A DNA stretch of 64,000 nucleotides from Bryobacterales bacterium (GTDB lineage Bacteria > Acidobacteriota > Terriglobia > Bryobacterales > Bryobacteraceae). Made by a program: the position numbers and the translations under genes. The notes below the pieces were generated by a model that saw only the letters and a program-made list of their open reading frames with translations, had not been told where the DNA came from and ran no database searches. Of this stretch, positions 41,852 through 51,698 are shown piece by piece (position 1 is the stretch's first letter; each line of letters begins with the position of its first letter). The stretch spans positions 1 to 64,000 of the forward strand of contig JAFAQY010000112.1 of NCBI GenBank assembly GCA_019261985.1. Direction: 5' to 3'.

Positions 41852-43831
41852 TTACTTAGTAACGGCGATACAATCCCGCATGTAATTGTCGGCGTCCACC
41901 GTCACGATTTCCAAGTCGATATACGGTGCATCGGCCGCACTGAAGGGCGCCACACCTTGGGGTATGACCGCATTTACTTGGTAAAGCCCTGGCAAGCCGG
42001 GTGCAAGTCCCTGATAGGAAACAGTCGCCGGCGTCTCACCGATGAATACCTGTTGTATTTGATTGACCACCGGATTCGCCGGCGGTGCCGAACCGGCGGT
42101 GACGGGCGGATTCACAGCACCTAGACCGGTAAGGAAGATCGAAATGGTGTCACCGATCTTTGCTGGATTCGCCGGACTGACGAGATTGTATTTCACATCG
42201 AGCACTGCACAATTTCCGATGCCGGACGGCGGAATGGTGAATACTCCCGGCGAGGTCTTGCTGGTTGACAGTTGAATGGAATTGGACAGCGTCCCATTAT
42301 TGTTGACCTGAATCGTGACTACACTACCGTCACTGGGAGCGGTATACGGCACGATCGCTGAGATCTGCGTTGAGCTGACATAGTAAATCGGCATTGGGGC
42401 GCCATTTAGAGTCACCTCTATGCCGCCCAATGACGATTGCAGCGGCAGGCTTTGCGCAGTGAGCGTGGCGGGCGACAGCCCCGTTCCGTAAAAGGTGACG
42501 AACTCACCAGGCGAGAGTCCTGTTTCAAACGGAACATTGCTCGCCGCATTCTGTGCCCCCATAGGATTGAGGAATACACCGGTACCTGTCGGGGTGGGAG
42601 CCTTCGCATAGAGGGTTAGCTGATAATTGTTGCCGAAGCCAGCGATGATCAGATAATTGCCGTCGGGACTGAAGGCGTACTGGAAGGGGTTAACTGGACC
42701 GAACGCCACTCCATTGGTCGTATTTGAAAAGATGTGATCGTGGTACGTGTACTCGTAATCTGGCCCACCTGCCGGATTGGCTCTTTCGTATGCCAATTCA
42801 TCTATGCAAGGCTGCTTCAATGTCGCACAGGTGCCCGCTCCGGTAACGGTCCCAAGTTCAGTAGCGGCGCCGCGAGAGGCGTACAGCCCCGAACTCATCG
42901 GCCCCGTACTGTTGATGAGCGTCCCCGTAAAGTAAGTTCCTTGAAAATTGTTGCCAAGGGCTGCACCGGACGCTTTCAAGGCGATAAAAAGGTCATAGCC
43001 AGAAGGCGAACCGCCGAGGATCACATTGCTATCGGCAGAGACATAGATGGTCTTGTTTCCTGAGATTAATACGTTATTGGACGACACTCCACTCGGGGAA
43101 GGAAGAGTCAGCGTTCCACTGCCATTCGCCGACAATGAATAGGTCGCCCCGGTAATCGACTGCATGCTGACGCCGGCGCCGCCGTTATTCGCTGTTCCTT
43201 TCACGGAAATTGTGGAAATTCCTCCCTGCCCATTCGCGCTTATCGGGAAGAATGTGTTGCGGGAGGAGTTGGCTACATCGCCGTTAAGAAATTCAAGACT
43301 CGCCGCATTGTAGGTCCCGTTCAAGCTGCCATTAGAAAGGTTGGTAGCCGCCGGTATCGCTATAAAAATATCCGTAAAAGGAGAATCCGTACTGCTGGCC
43401 ACGAGAGATCCAGTCCCAATACCACCCGTGAGAGTCACGCTTGATGAGCTGGAGCCGGCAAAAGCATTCGGAAGAGTGAAGACGCCGCTGGAAAGCACGT
43501 TGTATTTTCCAGCCGTCGAGACATTTGAACCTTTGTCCGATCCCGGGCCACTGTTTACGCTCTGTTGACCGGTGATCGTAAATCCGCCGTTCCCATCGAA
43601 CGCAATAGTGCCCAATGCACTAGTCACTTGGTTGTTGGACGCTGTATTCACGCCGAGGTAGCGAAAGAAATAGTTACCAGTCAGCGATGCGTTTGTGGGG
43701 GGCTGGACGGCGGCTCTATTGCCTAGCGGGTTGCCGATAACGGTTCCGGCGAGTAGGAGCCAACAAGCGATCCCGCACAATGCAGGGCTGCCGCACGCGA
43801 GACTCAGTACAAGATGACAAGCTTTTCTCAT
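41852..43831 (-). CDS. Secreted protein with TIGR03437-type C-terminal domain
   Basis: The 659-residue protein has a hydrophobic N-terminus (residues 8-33). The middle part (about 45-400) is rich in Gly, Ser, Thr and Asn and resembles extracellular beta structure (GNYFFRYLGVNTASNN, FDGNGGFTITGQQSV). The C-terminal 220 residues match the Solibacter-type TIGR03437 domain: AASNVPFETGLSPGEFVTFY, QSLPLQSSLGGIEVTLNG, QISAIVPYTAP, IFLTGLGAVNPPV and GLYQVNAVIPQGV. The domain is common in Solibacter-like genomes, but its role is unknown; exported surface or adhesion functions are plausible. The region upstream of it is decayed. Confidence 0.85.
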   Translation of the reverse strand: MRKACHLVLSLACGSPALCGIACWLLLAGTVIGNPLGNRAAVQPPTNASLTGNYFFRYLGVNTASNNQVTSALGTIAFDGNGGFTITGQQSVNSGPGSDKGSNVSTAGKYNVLSSGVFTLPNAFAGSSSSSVTLTGGIGTGSLVASSTDSPFTDIFIAIPAATNLSNGSLNGTYNAASLEFLNGDVANSSRNTFFPISANGQGGISTISVKGTANNGGAGVSMQSITGATYSLSANGSGTLTLPSPSGVSSNNVLISGNKTIYVSADSNVILGGSPSGYDLFIALKASGAALGNNFQGTYFTGTLINSTGPMSSGLYASRGAATELGTVTGAGTCATLKQPCIDELAYERANPAGGPDYEYTYHDHIFSNTTNGVAFGPVNPFQYAFSPDGNYLIIAGFGNNYQLTLYAKAPTPTGTGVFLNPMGAQNAASNVPFETGLSPGEFVTFYGTGLSPATLTAQSLPLQSSLGGIEVTLNGAPMPIYYVSSTQISAIVPYTAPSDGSVVTIQVNNNGTLSNSIQLSTSKTSPGVFTIPPSGIGNCAVLDVKYNLVSPANPAKIGDTISIFLTGLGAVNPPVTAGSAPPANPVVNQIQQVFIGETPATVSYQGLAPGLPGLYQVNAVIPQGVAPFSAADAPYIDLEIVTVDADNYMRDCIAVTK

Positions 43832-43913
43832 AGAGTTTAGACCTTTATCGTTCGGGTTAGTATTTCATCCTGGTTCGCCCGGTTATGAGGACTCGTAACT
43901 GCTACTTGGCCCT

Positions 43914-44360
43914 TCAGCGACCGTTCAAATTCTTCACAAATTTACGAATCGCAATAGCTACCCGCCACAAATCGCTATAAACCGATGTTTTTGGTTCCGG
44001 CGCCATTGCGGGAACTTCGCTCACCGAGACGTCATTGAAATGATGGAGTGAGATTACGTTGTAGCCGTCAAAAAGGAGTGTAGTGCTCGAACTGGTCGCC
44101 CACAGTGCAGGCAATGTTATTTGAGTATAGTCGAGTTGGTGCAGGGGATCATTGCCGGGCGGATCTTCAGAGGCCGTCAGCCCATTCCAGAGCGCCTGAA
44201 AATCGGTGTTTGTTCAATCGGGGTGCACTGCGAGGCCTGAAAGCAATGTGAGCCACTTGTCTCAAAGCTCGTATTGATTACGATATTCGAGCTCGCCGCA
44301 GGCATTATTATTGAACATAATCCGCAACTGACGCTATGCGAAATTCTGCTATGTACAAAT
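43914..44360 (-). pseudogene. Decayed PEP-CTERM-like secreted protein gene
   Basis: In one minus-strand frame near 44250-44330 the sequence reads SNIVINTSFETSGSHC, the usual mature start of PEP-CTERM proteins. After a break the next frame reads TDFQALWNGLTASEDPPGN, LDYTQITLPALWATSSSTTL, LLFDGYNVISLHHFNDVSVS and EVPAMAPEP, ending in a basic tail after VAIAIRKF. This is the beta-sandwich plus PEP sorting-signal pattern, but frameshifted and with a degraded hydrophobic segment after PEP. It is inferred to be non-functional. Confidence 0.6.
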
Positions 44361-44623
44361 CGTTGTCCGATCCCAAATTTGAATGTAACCATCGATGTCC
44401 CTCCGAGGGAAGTGGTCTCCCGCCTGGTGCTTCTCATCAGGCGTACTGCATACAAGATACTTTCGTTGACCATCTGTTTCGGCTAGGCTCTGCGTAGCTA
44501 TTCAGTCACGCATTATTGCCGCGGGAGGGGGCTGCCAACAAATCACTGCGCCGTAGCGCCCCCGTGCAGACATTTCCGGAAAACACACAAATCCTACCGG
44601 ATTTCACGTCGCCAAACGAATAT

Positions 44624-45240
44624 CACAATTGTGACCACCCTTTATTGTTGATGCTTAGAGGCAACCCCTGAAACGGGCATCCAGTCACTTCGACAGGGAT
44701 AATCGTTCCGTCCCGCGACCACACAAGGCCGTGCGTTCGTCATGCACAAGTCCGATTCGGTATTCGTGTGATCACTCCTTCGTCGTTCATCCTCTGCCGG
44801 GCTGTATCAAAACCTGGGTCGAACGAAGTGACTTTCCATGTGGATCGCACAGAAAAAAGCCAAATGCCCGCCCACTGGCCACGATGTAAGGCCCGTGACC
44901 GCTCCGGCGTCATTGATGCTCGTGGGCATCGGGCGGATGGAACGTAGTGAAGTGCCCTTCGGGATCGCGAATGTATCTCTGCCCCTCCTCCTTGGCCCGT
45001 CTCATAGTAATATCCCGTGATCGCTCCTTCTTCATTGATGCTGGAAGCGGTTGTCCCCAAGCTTCCGGGCCGGTGGAGAATCATAATTGTTCCGCTGGGG
45101 TCACGCACAAATCCGTTAATGCCGTAAGGGTGTGTAGTCGAAGCTCCGCTGATAGAAAACGTGACATAATTCCCGCTAAACGCTCCCTCCGCGACGCCCA
45201 TCGCGCCAATGCACGACATACGAGTCTCTCTGCAAACAGT
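44624..45240 (-). pseudogene. Decayed HAF-like extracellular repeat protein
   Basis: Repeat-like units appear in three different frames in the right order: INGFVRDPSGTIMILHRPGS, then ASSINEEGAITGYYYETG, then in another frame RYIRDPEGHFTTFHPPDA, then TSINDAGAVTG, then SFDPGFDTARQRMNDEGVIT, then HGLVWSRDGTIIPVEVTGCP and PLSINNKG. Each unit has the pattern GFVRDPxGTIxxFxPPGS + SINxxGxITGYY. At least three frameshifts break the gene, so it is a pseudogene. The unbroken frame at 44740-45279 covers only part of it. Confidence 0.75.
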
Positions 45241-45418
45241 ATTTAGTCGTTTTAACCTGCCCGCTTGACGGCTGATCAAAAGCTGGCTTCTGCTGTGGCG
45301 TCTCTTCGTTAATAGAGGTGGGAAGCCAGAGCGGCTCCGGGCGCCCGATCCATCACGAAACGAACTCTGTCGTTAGTGTCGGATCTCTTTTTTGACGTTG
45401 GCGGGTGCGCCGTTATTT

Positions 45419-48400
45419 CTAAAACTGATACTTCAATCCGAGTTGCAATTGACGCATGGGTTGGGCGGTAGTGGTGATGACCCCGAAATTCTGATGGGGG
45501 TTTGTCGACGGTTGCCCCGGAAACGCCGCGCCAGACAAAATGTTGCCGTTCGGCGCGCCCCAATTCGGATGATTGAGCATGTTGAACGCTTCCATGCGGA
45601 ATTGAAGACGATGGTTTTCCAAGTACGGCATCCGGAATTCCTTGTGCACTTCGGCATTGATGATGAAAGTGCCCGGCACGATCATAGTGTCCCGTCCGAC
45701 GTTGCCATAAGTTCCGGGCGCGGCCTCGACGAACGCGGCCGGGTTATACCAGCGCCCCGGGCTCGGATTGGCAACATACAGCGGCGCTCCCGTCGCGCTC
45801 GGCCGGTCGTAACCCGCGGTGGTTTGGGAGTTGTCGACGCCGCCTATGCTTAATGTCGCCGGCACGCCGCTTTGCACAGTCACGATGCCACCGGTTGTCC
45901 ATCCGCCCATGACCGCATTCGCGAAGCGATTATTAATGTTAAGGGCTTTCCCCTTGCCGACCGGCAGGTCATAGAGGACAGACGTGACCCAGCGATTGCG
46001 CACGTCGAATGCGGAAAGGCCGCGCTCGCACTGGAGACAAAAGCTGTTCTGCGGGAACAGCGTGTCATAGCCCTGGACCCGAATACCGCTCGAATTGTCG
46101 ATCGATTTCGAAAAAGTGTAGGAACTGATAAGGTTCATGCCGTGGCTGAAACGCTTGGTGACCTTAAACGATAGAGAGTTGTAGACCGCATTCATGCCGT
46201 CGGCGACCAATTGGATAAAGCCGAAATCGGCCCACGGCAGACGCGATGCCGCGGTGCCGACGGTGCCGGGGATGCCGTCGTTGACATTCTGGAAGCCGTA
46301 CAGGTGATGACTTTGCGAACCCAGGTAACCGGCCTCAATCACCCAGTCGGCGCCAAGTTGGCGTTGCACGTTGAAAAGGTATTGCTCGGTATATGAGGTG
46401 TGGTGCTCGTAGGCGGTAACGTAGCCATAAGGCGCGCCGAAACCCGCGCCGAACGGAGTAACGGCGTTATTCCAGTTTGCGGGGAGGCCCGTCAGCGCTC
46501 CCGACGATGGACCCCAAACGGTCCCATTGGTCACGGCGCTGGCCGTGAAACGCACGCCGATATTGCGCGCCAGATCGAAATACATGGAGTTGGCGTTGTC
46601 CTGCACGAAGAATGTTCCGTATCCGGCGCGGAAGACCGTCTTGGAATCGGGCGAGTAACTGATGCTGACGCGAGGCGCAAAGTCGTTGTACCTCGTCATA
46701 TTGAGGGCGTAATTGTACCGCCCGTTGCTGCACACCGCCGGCGTGACGAGCCAGGTGAAGGGGATGGAAGGAGCGGCTGCATAGGGATCGGTGCAATTCC
46801 CCTGCCGGATGAAGTAGGGTTGTTGGGAAACCGGAGCGTTAGAGACGCCGTAGATGTGCGGGATCGCGATGCTGAACAGGTTCCCGACCGTATCGGTGAA
46901 GGGCGGCGTCAATTCATAGCGCAGGCCCATCGACAAGGTCAGCTTGCGCGTAATCTTCCAGTTATCGTCAACGAAGGCATGCTCCACGTTGCGCTGAAAG
47001 TTCGCGGAGGCAATCTGGAGGGCGGTGGTGGATTGGAAGATGTCGCCCAGCAGAAATTCAGCGAACGAATCGCCGCCGGTGTGAGTGGTGGGGTTCTGTG
47101 TGGCGTTGGGCGAGAAGGTAAATCCGCCACGCAGGTATTGATTGCCTTCCTGGTTGAAGTTTTGGCGGTCGTATTCGAACCCGAATCGGAAGGTGTGTTT
47201 GCCCTTGATCCAAGATAAGTTGTCTACAAACTGGGTGGTGTTGTTGTCGTTCTGATAAGGATAATCCGAGTTGTCGCCGATAGCGGTGAAGCCATCGCCG
47301 GTGAAGTTTTCGGGTGGCACGCCCCATTGCACCGGCGCGCCGGGCGCCAAATTGGGGATCGCGGGACTCAGCGAGCCGACGATATTCGTTCCAAAGGCGG
47401 AAAGTGTGCTGATGGCATTGTAAAAACGGGAGTAACCGAACCGCGCCTCATTCACCAGATTGGGCCGAAACGTACGCGTGTTCGAAAGAAGGTACTGGGA
47501 GTAATTTGTGGTGACCTTGCTTCCCGTGATATTGAGCCCGCCGGTTTGTTGAAGTTCATCGCCCCGGCTATAACGGCCGGTCCACTGCGATTTCGCGGAT
47601 TCGATGAAGTCCATGCGGAGAACGAATCCGTTGCGATCGAAGGGGGAGCTGGTGAATTGAGTGTAGTTGTTGGAGAATCCGGGCAGCGTGGAAGCGGCGT
47701 AGTATTTCAAAAGTTCTTGCGAGATCGGGTTGAGCTGCGTGAGCGGAATAATATTGTTGGGATAAGGGACGCCGCCCGAGTTCGGCTGATAGATGACGGA
47801 GGGATAGGCGCTGAAGTCGCCTCGTTCCATCGCCGCCGTCGGCACGGAGTAGGTCGCCAGAGTGTGCTGCCGCTGCGATAGCCACTCATTATTGACCATA
47901 AAGAATATCCTGTTCTTCCCGTTATAGATCTTCGGAATGTAGACGGGGCCATCCAGCTCGAAACCATAGTCGTTCCACTTGAAAGGAGACTTCGAGGGAT
48001 GGACCGTGGTAAATGCGTACGGCGTAGCGTCGAACACGTCGTTGCGGACGAAGTCGAATAACGAACCGTGGAAGGCATTGCCGCCGGACTTAGTGACAAC
48101 GTTGATCTGCGTCGCGCCATGGCCGAATTCCGCCGGATACACGCCTGTCTGCACCTTGAATTCCTGGATGGCGTCAATGGAGGGAAGCACGATGTAGGTG
48201 TTAAAGTTCACATCCGTGTTGTTGACGCCGTCGAGCGTGAAATAGTCGAAAAAGATGCGATTGCCGCCGGCTGAGATGGACTGGTTGGCGCGGTCGCCGC
48301 CCTGCCGCGACTGGGCCTGCCCGGCCGCCGGTGCGAGGGTATTGGTATTCGAGGCCAGCGTCACCAGATTTAGGTACTGCCGTCCGTTCAGGGGAAGTTC

Positions 48401-48826
48401 ATTGATGCTCTCGGTTTGGATCACAGTGCCGAGAGTAGCGTCGCTCGATTGCAGCAGTTCCGCGGAAGCCTCCACCTGGACGGATTCGGTAACCTGACCG
48501 ACTTCGAGCGTGAAATCCAGCCGCACGCTTTGCTGCACCTGGACCTCGATGTTGTTGCTGGTGGCGTTTTTGAAGCCTGCATGTTCCGTCCTCACGTTGT
48601 ACACGCCGGGCGGGAGCGACGGAAAATCATAGAACCCATCATCGCCGCTCATGGCTTGGCGAATTGCGTTGGTGCTGCTGTTGGTTAACGTTATGTTTGC
48701 GTCAGGCACGCCCGCGCCGCTAGCATCACTAACTCTTCCGGTGATCTCGCCCAACGTTTGAGCCCCCACGGGAAGCCCGAGACAAAGAATGGATCCGGCA
48801 AACACGTCGATCATAGTGATGCGCAT
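45419..48826 (-). CDS. TonB-dependent receptor, Oar-like (third copy)
   Basis: The 1135-residue protein has a signal peptide (residues about 7-23, ending GAQ), a carboxypeptidase-regulatory-like domain (LGEITGRVSDASGAGVPDAN ... YDFPSLPPGVYNVRTEHAGF), the plug motifs INELPLNGRQYLNLVTLASN and QINVVTKSGGNAFHGSLFDF, and a barrel ending MRQLQLGLKYQF. GAGAGG lies about 10 bases before the ATG at 48826. The start is far (about 190 bases) from a near-consensus promoter, implying a long leader. It stands alone with decayed genes downstream; the substrate is unknown. Confidence 0.94.
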   Translation of the reverse strand: MRITMIDVFAGSILCLGLPVGAQTLGEITGRVSDASGAGVPDANITLTNSSTNAIRQAMSGDDGFYDFPSLPPGVYNVRTEHAGFKNATSNNIEVQVQQSVRLDFTLEVGQVTESVQVEASAELLQSSDATLGTVIQTESINELPLNGRQYLNLVTLASNTNTLAPAAGQAQSRQGGDRANQSISAGGNRIFFDYFTLDGVNNTDVNFNTYIVLPSIDAIQEFKVQTGVYPAEFGHGATQINVVTKSGGNAFHGSLFDFVRNDVFDATPYAFTTVHPSKSPFKWNDYGFELDGPVYIPKIYNGKNRIFFMVNNEWLSQRQHTLATYSVPTAAMERGDFSAYPSVIYQPNSGGVPYPNNIIPLTQLNPISQELLKYYAASTLPGFSNNYTQFTSSPFDRNGFVLRMDFIESAKSQWTGRYSRGDELQQTGGLNITGSKVTTNYSQYLLSNTRTFRPNLVNEARFGYSRFYNAISTLSAFGTNIVGSLSPAIPNLAPGAPVQWGVPPENFTGDGFTAIGDNSDYPYQNDNNTTQFVDNLSWIKGKHTFRFGFEYDRQNFNQEGNQYLRGGFTFSPNATQNPTTHTGGDSFAEFLLGDIFQSTTALQIASANFQRNVEHAFVDDNWKITRKLTLSMGLRYELTPPFTDTVGNLFSIAIPHIYGVSNAPVSQQPYFIRQGNCTDPYAAAPSIPFTWLVTPAVCSNGRYNYALNMTRYNDFAPRVSISYSPDSKTVFRAGYGTFFVQDNANSMYFDLARNIGVRFTASAVTNGTVWGPSSGALTGLPANWNNAVTPFGAGFGAPYGYVTAYEHHTSYTEQYLFNVQRQLGADWVIEAGYLGSQSHHLYGFQNVNDGIPGTVGTAASRLPWADFGFIQLVADGMNAVYNSLSFKVTKRFSHGMNLISSYTFSKSIDNSSGIRVQGYDTLFPQNSFCLQCERGLSAFDVRNRWVTSVLYDLPVGKGKALNINNRFANAVMGGWTTGGIVTVQSGVPATLSIGGVDNSQTTAGYDRPSATGAPLYVANPSPGRWYNPAAFVEAAPGTYGNVGRDTMIVPGTFIINAEVHKEFRMPYLENHRLQFRMEAFNMLNHPNWGAPNGNILSGAAFPGQPSTNPHQNFGVITTTAQPMRQLQLGLKYQF

Positions 48827-49015
48827 ATCGATATTTACCTCTCAGGTGGATTAATTGAACGGCGCCTGTGCCGCCGATGGCGATAACGGTAAGGGCGGGG
48901 ACGGCAGCGCAGGAACGGTGGCCGGTGGACCGCGCAACGCATGGAAAACGGACGAACGATAAAGCTCGCATAGAAGACCCTCACCTTGGCCTTAAAGCGT
49001 AAAATCGCTTTGGGG

Positions 49016-49044
49016 ACTATACTTCAGGGGCAAAAGCGTGTCAA
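49016..49044 (-). promoter_or_regulatory. Near-consensus sigma-70 promoter of the third receptor
   Basis: On the minus strand TTGACA (49044-49039) and TATAGT (49021-49016) have a 17-base spacer. It points to the ATG at 48826 and leaves a leader of about 180 bases. Confidence 0.65.
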
Positions 49045-49490
49045 GGGATGGAATTGGGTCACCTAAAATGTCACCAAAGAGGATCGGTTAATGCTGCCTA
49101 CCCAACGCTCCGCGCCGCCCTGCCCCAAAAACAGTGGGGCAGGGCGTCGCTCCGCGGCAGGCAGTAACGTGCCGATTTCTTCGGAGCCATCCCCGTCGCA
49201 TCGGCCTTCGGCGTCCGCTCGGGGCGCGACCCTCGTGGACCGTTTCACAAGACACCAGATCGAAATCGCCTCGCGCGTTCGGTTACTTTTCACGCCCCTT
49301 TCGGTTAACCGGATCCAATCACCAAGTTAATCAGGGTGTGAAGACGCTCCAAGGTGATGTCACCCAAACTTCGATGAAACCCTGTTAGCGGAAACCGGGG
49401 CACTCTGACGCGGCGGAAACTGCGTCGGCAGTTGCGGATCGAGAACTCCTCCGCTTTCTGCGCGTATGACTCTCTAATGCGATCGCTTGA
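49045..49490. other. Intergenic region with one hairpin, no gene seen
   Basis: Apart from the hairpin at 49116 only short frames are present. A CGCTCCGCG direct repeat flanks the hairpin. Confidence 0.5.
49116..49146. repeat. Perfect 11-base stem-loop
   Basis: CGCCCTGCCCC (49116-49126) and GGGGCAGGGCG (49136-49146) are perfect complements around a nine-base loop. The CTGCCCC core matches the ends of the other palindromic elements of the window. Confidence 0.75.
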
Positions 49491-50435
49491 TTACTTCATC
49501 AACTCGGCGAGCTTATCCTTCACCGCGGCTCCCCAGATGTCGTAACCCTTCGCCTGAGGATGGAGGTTGTCAGCACGGAAGGAATCGGGCAGGAAGTAAC
49601 CTCTCTCATCAAGGAACTTCGGACCGATATCCATATAGAATACGTGCTTCTGGTCGTCAAGCTTCGAAATGATTTTGTTGACATCGGCGATCTTGTCGCG
49701 CACTGGATCGCCGGGTAGTCCGCGCGGAAAAATCGCCAGCAGCAGAATCTTCGCGTCCGGAAAATCGTTGCGTAGTTCAAGGACAACTGCGCTGACGCCC
49801 TCGGCAATCTCGGGAGCAGTGAATGTGCCGCTATTATTGGTGCCGATCATCAGCATCACGGCCTTGGGCTGGAACCCTTGACCTTCCCCGTTCTTAAGAC
49901 CCCACAGGACTCCCTGCGTCGTGTCGCCGGCAATTGCGAAATTGGCAGTCCGCATATCGCCGAAATATTTGTCGAACATTGCTTTATTCGCGTCGCCTTG
50001 AACCCACCAGTCGGTAATCGAATCCCCTTCAAGCAGCAGGTCGATGTTGCCTTTGCTCGCAATGTCTACGAAACCCAAGTGACGCGGACCCATGCGCTGC
50101 TGTGTCTGCGTGTATGTCGCCGCAACGTTCAAGCGTGGAGGTTGCAGCATCATCAAGGATTGAAATTTCTCCAGCAGCGGTTTAGTGGGCGAGTTATTCG
50201 AGGCTACCCACTTGGCGATTGCATCGTTGACCTGCGCCAACTCTTCCGGAGTGGGCCGCGGGATCGCTACTTCCGGTGAGACGGGCGCGGAAGGGCCGAC
50301 CACAACCGGTGCGAAGTTCCCTCGCCCCGGACCTTGTAAAGCGCCTGGACCAGGCGCAACAGGCGGTGGACCCTGGGCGAGAGCGACGCCCGTAAGGGTC
50401 AGTGCAGCAATGGAGACATAAAGGATGCGAGTCAT
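49491..50435 (-). CDS. Secreted GDSL/SGNH esterase (PAF-acetylhydrolase-like)
   Basis: The 314-residue protein has a signal peptide ending ALAQ and a Pro/Gly-rich spacer to about residue 60. The SGNH blocks are all present: block I LLLEGDSITDWW with the nucleophile serine, block II NFAIAGDTTQG, block III MIGTNNSG and block V DNLHPQAKGY with the catalytic aspartate and histidine. It resembles the PAF-acetylhydrolase beta/gamma type of GDSL hydrolases, which in soil bacteria often remove acetyl or acyl groups from carbohydrates. AAGGA lies before the ATG. An inverted repeat at 50450 precedes it. Confidence 0.92.
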   Translation of the reverse strand: MTRILYVSIAALTLTGVALAQGPPPVAPGPGALQGPGRGNFAPVVVGPSAPVSPEVAIPRPTPEELAQVNDAIAKWVASNNSPTKPLLEKFQSLMMLQPPRLNVAATYTQTQQRMGPRHLGFVDIASKGNIDLLLEGDSITDWWVQGDANKAMFDKYFGDMRTANFAIAGDTTQGVLWGLKNGEGQGFQPKAVMLMIGTNNSGTFTAPEIAEGVSAVVLELRNDFPDAKILLLAIFPRGLPGDPVRDKIADVNKIISKLDDQKHVFYMDIGPKFLDERGYFLPDSFRADNLHPQAKGYDIWGAAVKDKLAELMK

Positions 50436-50449
50436 TTGGATGTCCTTTT

Positions 50450-50466
50450 CTGATAAATACTATCAG
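50450..50466. repeat. Inverted repeat upstream of the GDSL gene
   Basis: CTGATA-AATAC-TATCAG lies 15 bases before the ATG at 50435, close to the ribosome binding site. It may be an operator or a leader hairpin. Confidence 0.4.
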
Positions 50467-50512
50467 TTTTATGAGAACGGCAGGAAGGCCGGAACGGGCA
50501 ATCGCATCGCGG

Positions 50513-50605
50513 GGAGCTTTAGGGGCTTCAGCATCGGCTTCAGCCCAGCGCCGCGCGGGTGCTGAAGCACCCGTCCCAGGCTAAAGCCGGGCTAAAGCCT
50601 GCTCC
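50513..50605. repeat. Second cloverleaf-like palindromic repeat
   Basis: Between GGAGCTTTAG and CTAAAGCCTGCTCC lie the small hairpins GGCT-TC-AGCC (50536), CGGGTGCT-GA-AGCACCCG (50556-50573, perfect) and GGCT-AA-AGCC (50579). The TC/AA/GA two-base loops and the TTTAGGCT/AGCCTAAA core match the element at 4885, though the outer stem is less perfect. Confidence 0.65.
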
Positions 50606-50679
50606 ACCTGACTTGGTTTACCATGCTTTGCCGATTTGCGTGCGCTGCTATTCTAATCGCGGGTCGTTTGTCGCACGCT

Positions 50680-51678
50680 GTGCTGCTTAACGAATTCGAT
50701 TACCACCTTCCGCCGGAATTAATCGCGCAGGAGCCACTCGGCGACCGCGCGGCCTCGCGCATGCTTGTCGTAGACCGCCCCGCTGGGACGTGGCAGGATT
50801 GTGTGTTTCGGGATTTTCCTCGTTACTTGCGCCCCGGCGATTGCCTGATCCTCAATGACTCGCGCGTCTTCCCTTCCCGGCTGTACGGAGTGCGTGAGCA
50901 CGGGTCCGGCAAAGTCGAGATCTTCCTCACGCGGCCGATTTCTCCCAACGGCTTAACGTGGGAGGCGCTGGTGCACCCCGGCCGAAAAATGCGTACCGGG
51001 GAGCGGATCGTGATTTCCGACGAACTGAGTGCGGAGATCCTCGGACGAGGTGAATACGGCGAGCGCTCGCTGCGGCTGCACCCGCACGGGGATTTGTTCG
51101 CGGTTCTCGACCGGGTAGGCCATGTTCCATTGCCGCCGTATATTCGCCGCGCCGATACTAATCTCGATCGGACGCGGTATCAAACCGTATACGCGCGCGA
51201 ACGAGGGTCGGTCGCCGCACCCACAGCCGGCATGCACTTCACTCCGGAAATACTGGAAGCCTGCCGGGCCGCGGGCGCGGATATCGCTCGCGTGACTCTT
51301 CATGTGGGGCTCGGCACATTTCAGCCGCTGCGCAGCGAGAAATTGGAAGAAGTTCACTTACACAAGGAGTTTTTTACCGTACCGAAAGAGACGCTCGAAA
51401 CCATGCTGCGCGCCGCGCGTGTTCTGGCGGTGGGGACCACCAGCGTCCGCGCGATTGAAAGCGATCCGGATGCGTCTGAAACGGACCTGTTCATCTACCC
51501 GGGATTCCAGTTCCGGCGAACGGGAGCTATGTTGACGAACTTTCACCTGCCTAAGTCAAGCCTGCTGGTTTTAGTGTGCGCTTTTGCAGGAAAAGATCTG
51601 ACTTTGGCGGCCTACAACCACGCCGTCGCCCAGAGATATCGATTTTTTTCTTACGGCGATTGTATGCTGATTCTGTAA
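50680..51678 (+). CDS. queA: tRNA preQ1(34) S-adenosylmethionine ribosyltransferase-isomerase
   Basis: QueA transfers the ribosyl part of SAM to preQ1 in tRNA, forming epoxyqueuosine. The product is recognisable from LLNEFDYHLPPELIAQEP at the start, GDCLILNDSRVFPSRLYG, VAAPTAGMHFTPEIL, HVGLGTFQPLRSE and TNFHLPKSSLLVLVCAFAG. The frame is open from an ATG at 50623, but that extension looks like no QueA, so I take the GTG at 50680, giving 332 residues. The C-terminal YRFFSYGDCMLIL is normal. No other queuosine gene is in the window. The M16 peptidase gene follows after 20 bases. Confidence 0.94.
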   Translation: MLLNEFDYHLPPELIAQEPLGDRAASRMLVVDRPAGTWQDCVFRDFPRYLRPGDCLILNDSRVFPSRLYGVREHGSGKVEIFLTRPISPNGLTWEALVHPGRKMRTGERIVISDELSAEILGRGEYGERSLRLHPHGDLFAVLDRVGHVPLPPYIRRADTNLDRTRYQTVYARERGSVAAPTAGMHFTPEILEACRAAGADIARVTLHVGLGTFQPLRSEKLEEVHLHKEFFTVPKETLETMLRAARVLAVGTTSVRAIESDPDASETDLFIYPGFQFRRTGAMLTNFHLPKSSLLVLVCAFAGKDLTLAAYNHAVAQRYRFFSYGDCMLIL

Positions 51679-51698
51679 CCCTGCACGGAGGACAAAGT

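Noticed and set aside
49045-49490. Possible insertion-sequence debris
   Set aside because: GTCACC-like sequences recur near both ends, but no transposase fragment or terminal inverted repeat could be recognised.
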